Shown here piece by piece: positions 12,346 through 20,898 of a stretch of 64,000 nucleotides of DNA; the stretch's first letter is position 1; each line of letters starts with the position of its first letter. Made by a program: the position numbers and the translations under genes. Origin of the DNA: Actinomycetes bacterium (lineage in GTDB: Bacteria; Actinomycetota; Acidimicrobiia; Acidimicrobiales; Ilumatobacteraceae); NCBI GenBank assembly GCA_025360105.1, contig JANYCT010000040.1, positions 1-64,000 on the forward strand, given 5' to 3'. The notes beneath the pieces are model-generated. The model worked only from the letters and a program-made list of their open reading frames with translations. It was not told the DNA's origin and searched no databases.

Positions 12346-12812
12346 CAACATCCGCGGGACCGTTCGGGCAGATCGGACACCTCGCCCGAAGGTTCGCGGG
12401 TGCGCTGTCGACGAGCCCGCCAGCACCAGCGGATCGCGACTGGGCGGTGGCATTCCTGCTGCCGACAGAGGCCGCGCTCTGGGAGCAGATGTCGGTTGCC
12501 GACCAGCGACACAGCATCGCGGTTGCGCGCCGATTCAGCGCCTCGCCGGGGCAGCACCATCGCGACGATGTTGCGGCGGCGTTGCTGCACGACATCGGCA
12601 AGCTGCGCAGCGGCCTCGGTACCTGTGGGCGTGTCGCCGCTACCGTGATCGGCCCGCGCACCCGTCGGTTCCGCGAGTACCACGACCACGAGCGCATCGG
12701 TGCCGAGATGCTGCGTGGAGCACGTTCAGCCGCCGAGACGATTGCGCTGATTGACGGAACCACCGAGCGTTCCGACGTACTGACGGCGCTGCGCAACGCC
12801 GACGACGTGTAG
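12342..12812 (+). CDS. HD-domain protein (putative metal-dependent phosphohydrolase)
   Basis: A 156-residue protein carrying an HD motif in ALLHDIGK (about residue 86) and further His residues in YHDHERIGAEML (about 112). HD proteins hydrolyse nucleotides or phosphoesters, with the metal bound by these residues. The substrate is unknown. The ATG overlaps the xerD stop (ATGA), so it is the last gene of the recN-xerD run. It converges on trpS with 7 nt between stops and no visible hairpin. Confidence 0.82.
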   Translation: MTTSAGPFGQIGHLARRFAGALSTSPPAPADRDWAVAFLLPTEAALWEQMSVADQRHSIAVARRFSASPGQHHRDDVAAALLHDIGKLRSGLGTCGRVAATVIGPRTRRFREYHDHERIGAEMLRGARSAAETIALIDGTTERSDVLTALRNADDV

Positions 12813-12819
12813 TAGCGCG

Positions 12820-13806
12820 TCAGCTGGTCAGGAAACCAACGCTGTCGTAGGCCCGCTGAAGGGTGGCGGCGGCCACGCCACGAGCTTTGACGGCACCGAG
12901 CCGCAGCAGTGACGACAGTTCGCCCCGATCACTCATCAGCTCGGCGTAACGTGCCTGAATCGGACGGAGCAGTTCGATCACGGCTTCACCCGTATCTGCC
13001 TTCAGCGGCCCGTACTGCGAATAGCGCTCGGCGACCGCAGAGGGAGTTTGCCCGGTGGCCGCAGCGTGGATTTCGAGCAGGTTGCTGATTCCAGGCTTGT
13101 TCTCGCGATCGAAGCGCACCTCGGTCTCACTATCGGTGACCGCCCGCTTGAATTTTTTGAGAATCGCTTCCGGTTCGTCGAGGAGATACACCAGCCCGCT
13201 GTCGGTGGTGGCGGACTTGCTCATTTTCGAACGTGGATCCTGTAGGTCCATGACCCGTGCGCCGGTCTTGGGCATGACAGCGTTGGGCACGACGAAGGTG
13301 TCGCCGTAGCGGGCGTTGAATCGCATCGCGATATCGCGGGTAATCTCGATGTGTTGGCGCTGATCGTCGCCCACCGGAACGTCGTGCGCGTCATAGAGAA
13401 GAATGTCGGCAGCCATGAGGGCGGGGTAGGTGAACAACCCCGCCGAGATGAACTCGCCGTCGCGCTTGGCCGACTTGTCCTTGAACTGAGTCATCCGACT
13501 GAGTTCGCCAAAGCTCACGTTGCACTCCATGATCCACGCGAGTTGTGAGTGCTCGGGCACGTGACTCTGCACGAACACCGTGGAAACCTGCGGGTTGAGT
13601 CCGACGGCGAAGAGCACTGCGGCGAGTTGCATCGTGGCCTGGCCGATGACGCCGGGTCGCTCGGTGACGGTGAGGGCGTGGAGATCAACGATGCCGTAGA
13701 AACCGTCGCAGTCCTGTTGTCCGGACACCCATTGACGCAGGGCACCCAAGAAGTTGCCCAAATGGACGTCGCCGGTCGGTTGAATACAAGACAGCACACG
13801 GTTCAC
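12820..13806 (-). CDS. trpS: Tryptophanyl-tRNA synthetase
   Basis: A 328-residue class I synthetase that charges tRNA-Trp. The HIGH-like sequence is VHLGNFLGAL (about residues 14-23), and the KMSKS loop is complete (DPRSKMSKS, about 192). GFYGIVDLHALT and DDQRQHIEITRDIA are family signatures. The GTG start has TAGCCT ending 6 nt upstream, typical of a leaderless transcript. It diverges from scpA with 71 nt between the chosen starts. Confidence 0.96.
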   Translation of the reverse strand: MNRVLSCIQPTGDVHLGNFLGALRQWVSGQQDCDGFYGIVDLHALTVTERPGVIGQATMQLAAVLFAVGLNPQVSTVFVQSHVPEHSQLAWIMECNVSFGELSRMTQFKDKSAKRDGEFISAGLFTYPALMAADILLYDAHDVPVGDDQRQHIEITRDIAMRFNARYGDTFVVPNAVMPKTGARVMDLQDPRSKMSKSATTDSGLVYLLDEPEAILKKFKRAVTDSETEVRFDRENKPGISNLLEIHAAATGQTPSAVAERYSQYGPLKADTGEAVIELLRPIQARYAELMSDRGELSSLLRLGAVKARGVAAATLQRAYDSVGFLTS

Positions 13807-13812
13807 GCCGCA

Positions 13813-13818
13813 AGGCTA
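13813..13818 (-). promoter_or_regulatory. -10 element (TAGCCT), leaderless type, for trpS
   Basis: On the minus strand TAGCCT is followed by TGCGGC and then the GTG start, a 6-nt spacing. It is back-to-back with the scpA hexamer at 13865-13870. Confidence 0.6.
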
Positions 13819-13864
13819 ACGAAACGGCGCGGGAACGGTCTCCTGAATTCGAGGCCCGGCCAAG

Positions 13865-13870
13865 TAACGT
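13865..13870 (+). promoter_or_regulatory. -10 element (TAACGT), leaderless type, for scpA
   Basis: TAACGT lies 7 nt before ATG 13878, favouring that ATG over in-frame GTG codons at 13869 and 13875. No Shine-Dalgarno is present. Confidence 0.6.
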
Positions 13871-13877
13871 GGCGGTG

Positions 13878-14657
13878 ATGACCTACGACGTATCGACCCC
13901 GGTGTTCGAGGGTCCGTTCGATCTGCTGTTGCACCTGATCCTGCGGGAGCAGGTAGATATCTACGAAGTGTCGTTGTCGACCATCGTGCACGCGTACCTG
14001 CTGGAGGTCGAGAAACTGCAGGCGATCGACCTCGATCTTGCGACCGAGTTCCTGCTCATCGCGTCGACGCTGGTCGAGTTGAAAGCACGTCGGTTGCTGC
14101 CGGGACGCGACGTTATCGATCTCGACGATGAACTCGCGCTCTGGGAGGAGCGCGACCTGCTGCTGGCCCGTTTGCTCGAGTGCAAGACCTTCAAGGATGT
14201 TGCAAGTGTCTTTTCAACGCTTGCCGACGACGCCGACTTGAGCGTTGCGCGCATGGTCGGACCCGATGATCGTTTCCTCGCGCTGATGCCGGACCTGCTC
14301 GAGGGCGTCAAGCCACGGCACCTCCACAATGCGCTCCTTCGTGCGATCACCCCGAAGCCCGTTCCAGTTGTAGATCTCTTCCACGTCTCTGCGGTGCGCG
14401 CGAGCGTGGCTGACGCGATGACGGAACTGCTCGACGAATTACCAAGGGTCGGGCGGATCTCGTTTCGTCGGCTCACCGACGGTCTTGTCGACAGGCTCGA
14501 GGTCATCGTGCGATTCCTGGCACTGCTCGAGTTGTTCAAGCAGGGCTTGGTGGAGTTGGACCAGACCGAGCGGTTCGGCGACATCGACATCATCTGGTTG
14601 TCCGACCACGAACCGGTCGCTGCCGGGTCGATTGCCATTGACGACTACGAAGGCTGA
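13878..14657 (+). CDS. scpA: Segregation and condensation protein A (kleisin)
   Basis: A 259-residue kleisin of the SMC-ScpA-ScpB condensin. The N-terminal SMC-neck-binding region (FEGPFDLLLHLI, about residues 9-20) and ATEFLLIASTLVELKARRLLP are classic ScpA. The C-terminal winged helix (VIVRFLALLELFKQGLVELDQ) binds the SMC head. It acts in chromosome compaction and segregation. The gene is followed after 3 nt by scpB, whose product binds the ScpA centre. Confidence 0.93.
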   Translation: MTYDVSTPVFEGPFDLLLHLILREQVDIYEVSLSTIVHAYLLEVEKLQAIDLDLATEFLLIASTLVELKARRLLPGRDVIDLDDELALWEERDLLLARLLECKTFKDVASVFSTLADDADLSVARMVGPDDRFLALMPDLLEGVKPRHLHNALLRAITPKPVPVVDLFHVSAVRASVADAMTELLDELPRVGRISFRRLTDGLVDRLEVIVRFLALLELFKQGLVELDQTERFGDIDIIWLSDHEPVAAGSIAIDDYEG

Positions 14658-14660
14658 GCG

Positions 14661-15368
14661 ATGTCCGACTACATCTCCGATCACACGTCAGGCGTGGCGG
14701 ACCCCACTGGGGCAACGCCGTTGCCTTGGACTGTTGCCGCGCTCGACGCCGACATTGTCCGGGCGATCGAGGCCATCGTGATGGTGGCAACGGAACCCGT
14801 GCCCACGGAGCAACTTGCACAGCTCCTCGAGCAGCCCCTCGCCGTCGTGCAGCAACTGTGTTCGGGTCTCGCCGATGCCTATAGCGAAGCCGGCCACGGC
14901 TTTCAATTCGTGCAGGTGGCGGGCGGTTGGCGGTACCAGTCGCACCCCGAATTATCGCCGTACGTCGAACGGTTCCTACTCGACGGACAGCGTGCGCGGA
15001 TGAGTGGCGCGGCGTTGGAGACGCTTGCGATCGTTGCCTATAAGCAGCCGATCTCGCGGGCACAGGTGGCCTCGATTCGCGGCGTTGATCCCGACGGGGT
15101 GCTCCGCACGTTGGCCGCGCGAGGTTACGTGACACAGGTGGCCATCGATCCTGGTCCGGGTCAGGCAGCGTTGTTCGGCACCACACCGCAGTTCCTCGAA
15201 AAGCTCGGCTTGAACTCGTTGTCCGATCTTCCTGCGCTTGCGGAATTCGTTCCCGCGGCCGAAGTCGTCGAAGCACTCGAGTATGGCCTGCGTGCCCCGG
15301 GTGCCGATCCCAAGCAACTCCGCGCGAATACGCCGACGCTGCCGGGTGCCGAGCCGGGGCCCGAGTGA
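14661..15368 (+). CDS. scpB: Segregation and condensation protein B
   Basis: A 235-residue protein with two winged-helix domains. IVRAIEAIVMVATEPV starts the first, and ALETLAIVAYKQPISRAQVASIRGV followed by LFGTTPQFLEKLGL marks the second, both diagnostic of ScpB. It dimerises and clamps ScpA on SMC. The Pro/Glu-rich last 25 residues look unstructured. It lies 3 nt downstream of scpA and 24 nt upstream of rluB, the standard actinobacterial order. Confidence 0.93.
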   Translation: MSDYISDHTSGVADPTGATPLPWTVAALDADIVRAIEAIVMVATEPVPTEQLAQLLEQPLAVVQQLCSGLADAYSEAGHGFQFVQVAGGWRYQSHPELSPYVERFLLDGQRARMSGAALETLAIVAYKQPISRAQVASIRGVDPDGVLRTLAARGYVTQVAIDPGPGQAALFGTTPQFLEKLGLNSLSDLPALAEFVPAAEVVEALEYGLRAPGADPKQLRANTPTLPGAEPGPE

Positions 15369-15392
15369 GCCGGTCAGCGTGACGAGGACGCG

Positions 15393-16187
15393 ATGAGCGG
15401 GCGAGAGTTCGAAAAGCCGTTGTGGGAACAGTGGGCTGATCAGCGCGCCACGGCGACTGGTGAGCGTCTGCAAAAGGTGCTCGCACTGCGTGGCTGGGGC
15501 AGTCGACGGGTCTGCGAGGACATGATTGCACAGGGTCGAGTCACGGTGAACAGTGAGGTCGCAGTGCTCGGCCGACGTGTCGACGCGGACACCGACACCG
15601 TCGAGGTCGACGGCGTGCAGATCGGCCTTCGCCCGGATCTGGTGTACTACTTGCTGAACAAGCCGGTCGGTGTGATCACCACATCGAGCGATCCGCAGGG
15701 ACGTCCGATTGTGACCTCGCTGGTTCCCGCAGAGCCGCGGGTGTTTTCGGTTGGCCGTCTCGATGCCGATACCGAAGGTCTGCTGCTGCTCACCAACGAT
15801 GGTGAGCTTGCGAATCGGATCGCCCATCCGAGCCGTGGTGTCGAAAAGGAGTACCTCGCATCTGTCACCGGCAACGTGCCCGGCAAGGTGCTGCATCGCC
15901 TGCGCGAGGGCATAGAGCTCGATGATGGAATGACCGCGCCGGCCCGAGTCAGCCAACTCAGTCCCGGACTCGTGCGCCTGACGATTCACGAGGGACGTAA
16001 TCGGCAGGTTCGAAGGATGTGTGAGGCCGTGGGCTTTCCGGTGCAACGTCTCGTGCGCGTGCGCATCGGACCGCTCCGCGACACGTCACTTGCGCCGGGA
16101 GAATGGCGTGAGCTGACGCTCGACGAGGTGCGCCAGCTTGTTGAAGCTGTTGCTGGCGCACCGCGCAGCTACGATCGACGGCCGTGA
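15393..16187 (+). CDS. rluB: 23S rRNA pseudouridine synthase, RluB/RsuA family
   Basis: A 264-residue enzyme with an N-terminal S4 domain (LQKVLALRGWGSRRVCEDMI, about 26-45) and a RsuA-type catalytic domain. The active-site block is VGRLDADTEGLLLLTNDGELANRIAHPS (about 118-146) with the nucleophilic Asp. EGRNRQVRRMCEAVG is the C-terminal signature. It isomerises a uridine in 23S rRNA helix 90/92 by homology. GAGGA at 15384-15388 precedes the start. Its stop overlaps tyrA (GTGA). Confidence 0.92.
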   Translation: MSGREFEKPLWEQWADQRATATGERLQKVLALRGWGSRRVCEDMIAQGRVTVNSEVAVLGRRVDADTDTVEVDGVQIGLRPDLVYYLLNKPVGVITTSSDPQGRPIVTSLVPAEPRVFSVGRLDADTEGLLLLTNDGELANRIAHPSRGVEKEYLASVTGNVPGKVLHRLREGIELDDGMTAPARVSQLSPGLVRLTIHEGRNRQVRRMCEAVGFPVQRLVRVRIGPLRDTSLAPGEWRELTLDEVRQLVEAVAGAPRSYDRRP

Positions 16188-17248
16188 GTACTCCCCGCCG
16201 CGCGAACATCATCGGCCTCGGTCTGATCGGAGGGTCGGTCGGACTCGCGCTCCGTGAGCGTGGTTGGTATGTGGCTGGCGACGATCACGATCAAACCCGC
16301 ATCGACCGTGCGCTCGAGATCGGTGCTATTGACGAGTCGGGCCTCCTCGAAGATGTGTCTGTCACCTTTGTGGCGACGCCGGTGCTCACTATTGCTGATC
16401 AGGTGAAACGAGCGCTTGGTGAGACCACTGGCATCGTCACCGATGTGGGCAGCGTGAAGGGCGCAATCGCTGCGGCCTGCGACGATGCACGCTTCATCGC
16501 AGGGCATCCGATGGCAGGCAGCGAACTCGAGGGTCTCGACGGCGCCGACGCCTCGATGTTTACTGGTGCAGTGTGGGTACTCACACCGACGCCAGCCACG
16601 GCTGACTCGACCTTTTCTGAGATGGCTTCGGTCGCCGCGGAGCTTGGTGCAGATGTCGTGGCTCTTTCTCCGGAGCGCCACGATCAGGTGGTTGCTGTGG
16701 TGAGCCACGTTCCGCATCTCGCCGCGGCCACCCTGATGGGTCTTGCGTCCGAACGCGCCGAGGAGCATGCCGCCCTGCTGCGCCTTGCGGCCGGTGGTTT
16801 TCGCGACATGACGCGCATCGCGAGCGGTAACCCCGGTATCTGGCTCGACATCTGCACGGAGAACCGCGACGCGATTCTCAGTGGGCTTGATGGCCTCATC
16901 GACGGGCTGCGACGAATGCGTGAGATCGTTCGCGATGATGATCGGGCTGCCCTGCACGATCGCTTACGGCGCGCCCGCGAGGCACGCGCAAATTTGCCGA
17001 CGCGTGGTACGCAACCCAACGAGCTCGCCGAGGTCCGTATCCCGATCCCCGACCGCACCGGGGCCGCGGCCGAGGTCTTCACGCTCGCCGCTGAATTGGG
17101 TGTCAACATCGCCAGCTTCGAGGTGGTGCACAGCGTCGAGGGCAACCGTGGCGTGGCCATCGTGTTGGTCGACATCAACAGCGCCGATCTGTTCCGAGGT
17201 GGCCTGCTCGCCAGGGGCTTCCGTCCGGCAGTGCAGCGGCTCGACTAA
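16184..17248 (+). CDS. tyrA: Prephenate dehydrogenase with C-terminal ACT domain
   Basis: A 354-residue enzyme converting prephenate to 4-hydroxyphenylpyruvate in tyrosine synthesis. The Rossmann motif is IIGLGLIGGSVGLAL (about residues 9-23). Catalytic-domain landmarks are TDVGSVKGA, FIAGHPMAGSE and LSPERHDQVVAVVSHVPHL. Residues about 285-354 form an ACT domain (VRIPIPDRTGAAAEVFTLAA...), implying allosteric control by an amino acid, probably tyrosine. The GTG start overlaps rluB by 4 nt, and the stop shares a base with aroA (TAATG). Confidence 0.92.
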   Translation: MSTPRRANIIGLGLIGGSVGLALRERGWYVAGDDHDQTRIDRALEIGAIDESGLLEDVSVTFVATPVLTIADQVKRALGETTGIVTDVGSVKGAIAAACDDARFIAGHPMAGSELEGLDGADASMFTGAVWVLTPTPATADSTFSEMASVAAELGADVVALSPERHDQVVAVVSHVPHLAAATLMGLASERAEEHAALLRLAAGGFRDMTRIASGNPGIWLDICTENRDAILSGLDGLIDGLRRMREIVRDDDRAALHDRLRRAREARANLPTRGTQPNELAEVRIPIPDRTGAAAEVFTLAAELGVNIASFEVVHSVEGNRGVAIVLVDINSADLFRGGLLARGFRPAVQRLD

Positions 17249-18591
17249 TGGGATTGGTCAATCCCGCCGGCGCACGGCCGAACACGGTGTATCAGGTACA
17301 GCCAGTAGGGCATCGTCTCGACGCGATCGTGTCTGTACCGGGCAGCAAGAGCATCGCCAACCGCGCCTTGGTCTGTGCCACGCTCGCCGACGGGATGTCG
17401 CGCTTGTCCCATGTGCCTGGCGGCGACGACACCGCCGCAATGCTCGACTGCGTTGCGCTGCTTGGTGCGGGCGTCGGGGCTGATTCACACGACGCCTCGG
17501 TGGTTCACATTCACGGCACCGGCGCTGTGTTGCGGCCCGGGCCGATGTTGCTGCCCACGCAACTCGCTGGCACGACCTCGCGCTTTGTTACTGCACTCTG
17601 CGCGCTCGGCTCGGGACACTATGACATCGATGGACTGCCTCCTCTGCGGGCGCGGCCGATGGGCCCGCTGCACGACGCACTGGTGTCGTTGGGCATCGCT
17701 GTAGCGCCGGGTGAGGCGTGGGGCCATCTCCCTGTCACCGTGGAAGGTCTCGGTGTCGACCACGCGCGCCGCTCGCATGCGACGTCAGCTGCAGTGGTTC
17801 GAGTGCCCGGCGATATCAGCAGCCAATACATCACTGCGTTGATGTTGATTGGCCCGTATCTCGCCGGTGGGCTTCGCATCGAGCTCACCACCGCTCTGAT
17901 CTCTCGCCCGTACATCGGCATCACTGTGGCCGTCATGGCCAGCTTCGGCGCGACCGACGTGGACGTGAGCGAGACGGTGATCACGGTAGGCCCAGGTCGC
18001 TACTCCGCGTTCGACTATGCCATCGAACCCGACGCCAGTTCGGCCAGCTATCCGCTTGCCGCAGCGGCAGTGTGTGGCGGTCGGGTGCGCGTGCCAGATC
18101 TCGGAGCCACCTCACTGCAGGGTGACGCAGCATTTGCCGACGTACTGGCATCGATGGGCTGCAGCGTTCATCGCGACGACACCGGCACCAGCGTCGAGTG
18201 CTCGCGGCCGCTTCATGGCATCACCATCGACATGGCCAATCTGTCTGATCTCGTTCCCACTCTCGCTGTTGTGGCGCCATTCGCAACCACACCAACGGTC
18301 ATCACCGGCGTGGGGTTCATCCGGTCCAAGGAGAGCGACCGTCTCGGAGACCTCGCTGCCGAGCTGCGCAAGTGCGGCATCGATGCAGTGGAGCGTGAAG
18401 ATGGCCTGCGCATCGCTCCCGGATTCAGTGGCGGAGCTGCACTGGACACGCATCACGATCATCGCCTTGCGATGGCGTTCGCGCTCTTGGGGATGCGGAT
18501 CCCCGGCGTGCGGGTGCACGATCCCGACGTGGTCTCCAAGAGCTGGCCGGACTTCTGGATGATGATCGCATCGTTGCGAGGTGAGCAGTGA
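17248..18591 (+). CDS. aroA: 3-phosphoshikimate 1-carboxyvinyltransferase (EPSP synthase)
   Basis: A 447-residue shikimate-pathway enzyme joining shikimate-3-phosphate and PEP. Motifs include PGSKSIANRALVCATLADG (about 29-48), AGTTSRFV (about 109), RVPGDISSQYITALML (about 186), FIRSKESDRL (about 353) and HDHRLAMAFALLG (about 408). These are the paired inside-out-fold substrate residues. It follows tyrA directly, making a small aromatic amino-acid operon, and its stop overlaps the next gene. The cmk gene that often follows aroA in actinobacteria is not here. Confidence 0.94.
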   Translation: MGLVNPAGARPNTVYQVQPVGHRLDAIVSVPGSKSIANRALVCATLADGMSRLSHVPGGDDTAAMLDCVALLGAGVGADSHDASVVHIHGTGAVLRPGPMLLPTQLAGTTSRFVTALCALGSGHYDIDGLPPLRARPMGPLHDALVSLGIAVAPGEAWGHLPVTVEGLGVDHARRSHATSAAVVRVPGDISSQYITALMLIGPYLAGGLRIELTTALISRPYIGITVAVMASFGATDVDVSETVITVGPGRYSAFDYAIEPDASSASYPLAAAAVCGGRVRVPDLGATSLQGDAAFADVLASMGCSVHRDDTGTSVECSRPLHGITIDMANLSDLVPTLAVVAPFATTPTVITGVGFIRSKESDRLGDLAAELRKCGIDAVEREDGLRIAPGFSGGAALDTHHDHRLAMAFALLGMRIPGVRVHDPDVVSKSWPDFWMMIASLRGEQ

Positions 18592-19217
18592 GCACCGTGG
18601 CGGCATTCGATTTCGATGGCACGCTGACCACACGCGACTGCGTGGTGCCCTTCCTCGAACTCCTCGCGGGGCGCGCCCGACTGATCGGGGGCATCATGAC
18701 CCATCCGATCGCTGCAGCGAGCGCAGCGGTTTATCGTGACCGAGACCGCTTCAAAGCGCTCGGAGTTCGCGCCGGGATTGCAGGGTGCGAGGACTCGGTG
18801 GTTGCGAGCGTGGGCGTCACGTTCGCGGAGCGCATTCGGCGTTCATGGCTCCGCGGCGATACCCTGCAACGCCTCGAGTGGCATCAGCGTGAAGGCCATC
18901 AGGTAGTGCTCGTCTCGGCCTCGCTTGGACCGTATCTGCATCCGTTGGGCGCAATGCTCGGAGTGGATGCAGTTCTTTGCACCGAGCTGCAGATCGGCAC
19001 TGACCTGCGCTATACCGGCGAACTTGACGGCCGCAACTGCCGGGGTCCCGAGAAGGTACGCCGCCTGCGGGCCTGGCTCGTCGAGCACGATCTCGAGCGC
19101 GCAGAACTCTGGGCTTACGGTGACAGCACTGGCGACCGCGAACTTCTCGCCTCCGCCGATTACGCATACTTCGTCAAGGATCTACAGGTGTCAGAAGTGC
19201 CGGAGAAGTCGTCATGA
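18588..19217 (+). CDS. HAD-IB (SerB-like) phosphatase, candidate decaprenyl-phosphoribose 5-phosphatase
   Basis: A 209-residue phosphatase. Motif I is FDFDGTLTTRD (residues 8-18), motif II is VLVSASLGPYL (about 106) and motif IV is AYGDSTGDRELL (about 175). It belongs to the HAD-IB group of phosphoserine-phosphatase-like enzymes. The GTG start overlaps aroA and its stop overlaps the UbiA-type phosphoribosyltransferase (ATGA). In mycobacteria the product of that transferase must lose its 5-phosphate before DprE1 acts, and a different phosphatase family (Rv3807c) is the proposed enzyme. The neighbour relation suggests this HAD enzyme does that step here; this is inference. Confidence 0.82.
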   Translation: MSTVAAFDFDGTLTTRDCVVPFLELLAGRARLIGGIMTHPIAAASAAVYRDRDRFKALGVRAGIAGCEDSVVASVGVTFAERIRRSWLRGDTLQRLEWHQREGHQVVLVSASLGPYLHPLGAMLGVDAVLCTELQIGTDLRYTGELDGRNCRGPEKVRRLRAWLVEHDLERAELWAYGDSTGDRELLASADYAYFVKDLQVSEVPEKSS

Positions 19218-20083
19218 TGCGCGCTCTCCTCAAGCAGGCGCGTCCGAAGCAGTGGGTCAAGAACCTGTTGGTATTTGCAGCACCCGGCGCGGCGGGAGTG
19301 CTGACCCATTCGGAGGCGTTAACACGAGCGCTGATCACCTTTGTTGCGTTCTGTCTCGCAAGCAGCGGCACCTACTACTGGAACGACATCCTCGACGTCG
19401 AAGCCGACCGTTCGCATCCCAAGAAGCGGTTTCGCCCGATCGCAAGCGGCGCTGTTCCCATTCGGTTGGCGCGTGTGGTCGGTACCGCGCTGATCATCCT
19501 CGGCCCGACGCTGGCATTTCTCGCGCGCTGGCAGGCCGGTGTGGCGTGTGTTGCCTATGTGGTGCTGACCAGCACATACAGCGCCGTGTGGAAACACATC
19601 GCCGTCGTCGACCTGATTGCTGTTGCCGCCGGATTCGTGCTGCGGGCCGTCGCCGGAGCGGCGGCCACCAACGTGCATATGAGCAAATGGTTCGTACTGT
19701 GCACGACGTTCGGCTCGCTCTTCATCGTGACCGGCAAGCGGTACGCCGAGTTGCGCGAACTCGGCGATAATCCCACGACAGCGCGCGCGACGCTCGACTA
19801 CTACTCGCTCGACTATCTCCGTACGGTGCTCTCGATCAGTTGCGGATCGGCGGTAGTGGCGTACTGCATCTGGGCGTTCGAGGCGAAAGAGCTGAGCGGC
19901 ACCCACTGGCCATCATATGAACTCTCGATCTTACCGATGCTCATTGCCTTGCTTCGATATCTGCTCATTATTGAGCAGGGCCAAGGCGCTGCGCCCGAGG
20001 AGATCTTTGCGGAGGACCGAACGTTGCAGATACTTGGTGTGATGTGGTTGGTCATCTTTGCGTCAGGGGTGTACATCAAATGA
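19214..20083 (+). CDS. ubiA: Decaprenyl-phosphate phosphoribosyltransferase (UbiA family, Rv3806c-like)
   Basis: A 289-residue membrane prenyltransferase with about 8-9 hydrophobic helices. Start RPKQWVKNLLVFAAP and the first Asp-rich motif NDILDVEADR (about residue 56) match Rv3806c-type enzymes, as does the second motif region GKRYAELRELGD (about 175). These transfer 5-phosphoribose from PRPP to decaprenyl phosphate, the first committed step to decaprenyl-phospho-arabinose. DprE1 and DprE2 lie about 1 kb downstream, which makes this specific call much safer than a general UbiA label. ATG overlaps the HAD gene stop. Confidence 0.9.
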   Translation: MMRALLKQARPKQWVKNLLVFAAPGAAGVLTHSEALTRALITFVAFCLASSGTYYWNDILDVEADRSHPKKRFRPIASGAVPIRLARVVGTALIILGPTLAFLARWQAGVACVAYVVLTSTYSAVWKHIAVVDLIAVAAGFVLRAVAGAAATNVHMSKWFVLCTTFGSLFIVTGKRYAELRELGDNPTTARATLDYYSLDYLRTVLSISCGSAVVAYCIWAFEAKELSGTHWPSYELSILPMLIALLRYLLIIEQGQGAAPEEIFAEDRTLQILGVMWLVIFASGVYIK

Positions 20084-20108
20084 TCGCAGACAACCCGATG
20101 GGAACGTC

Positions 20109-20858
20109 ATGACAGGAACGTCGTTCGACGAAGTCCTCGCTGAAGTCGCCGATGTCGACGGATGGATGTCGCCGGATCAGGCGAAGGCGCTGTTCGACGC
20201 TTCGTCTGGCTGTCGGGCCGGCGACCAGATTGTTGAAATCGGAAGTTTTCGGGGGCGCAGCACCATTGTGCTTGCCGCTGCGGCACGCGAAGGTGTGGGC
20301 GTCGTGGCGATCGATCCCCACGCGGGCAACGATCGCGGTCCACAGGAGATCGATGGCTTCGTCGAGGAAGCTGCGGGTGATCATGCAATCTTCACTGCCA
20401 ACCTCGCCAAAGCCGGTGTGACCGGGCGTGTCACGCACATTCGCGCGATGAGTAACGAGGCGCACCCGTTGGTGCATGGCGACATCGCAGTGCTCTACAT
20501 CGACGGTGCTCACCGATATGCGCCGGCGCTGCAGGACATCACCGAATGGGGTGCGCGAGTTCGAGCTGGCGGCACCCTGCTGATCCACGATTCGTTCTCG
20601 TCGGTCGGTGTCACCGGGGCCATTGCGCGAAACCTGATGTTTGGCAAGCGGTTTCGCTACGTGGGTCGGGCGCAATCGATGACCATGTATCACGCCGACC
20701 TCGATGGCAGCGCGCGCAGCCGAGCGCTCAACTCGCTCCGCCAGATCGTTCAGCTCCCCTGGTTTGTGAAGAATCTGCTGGTGAAGGTTCTGATCACGGT
20801 CAAGCTCGGCAAGCTCTGGCGCCTTGCCGGCCGTCCCGAACCCGAGTGGCCGTACTGA
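20109..20858 (+). CDS. Class I SAM-dependent methyltransferase (Methyltransf_24 type)
   Basis: A 249-residue enzyme with a SAM-binding glycine loop VEIGSFRGRSTIVLAAAA (about residue 40), an acidic loop AIDPHAG, and the YIDGAHRYAPALQDI block (about 125) typical of the Methyltransf_24 family. HDSFSSVGVT follows. The C-terminal 40 residues are basic and hydrophobic (VKNLLVKVLITVKLGKLWRL), perhaps a membrane-surface helix. It lies between the DPPR synthase and DprE1, so a wall-polysaccharide or lipid substrate is plausible. ATG 20109 was preferred over in-frame codons inside the previous gene. Confidence 0.82.
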   Translation: MTGTSFDEVLAEVADVDGWMSPDQAKALFDASSGCRAGDQIVEIGSFRGRSTIVLAAAAREGVGVVAIDPHAGNDRGPQEIDGFVEEAAGDHAIFTANLAKAGVTGRVTHIRAMSNEAHPLVHGDIAVLYIDGAHRYAPALQDITEWGARVRAGGTLLIHDSFSSVGVTGAIARNLMFGKRFRYVGRAQSMTMYHADLDGSARSRALNSLRQIVQLPWFVKNLLVKVLITVKLGKLWRLAGRPEPEWPY

Positions 20859-20898
20859 ATCGGTCGCCGTGGCAGCGGTAGGATGCTCCGGTGTTGCT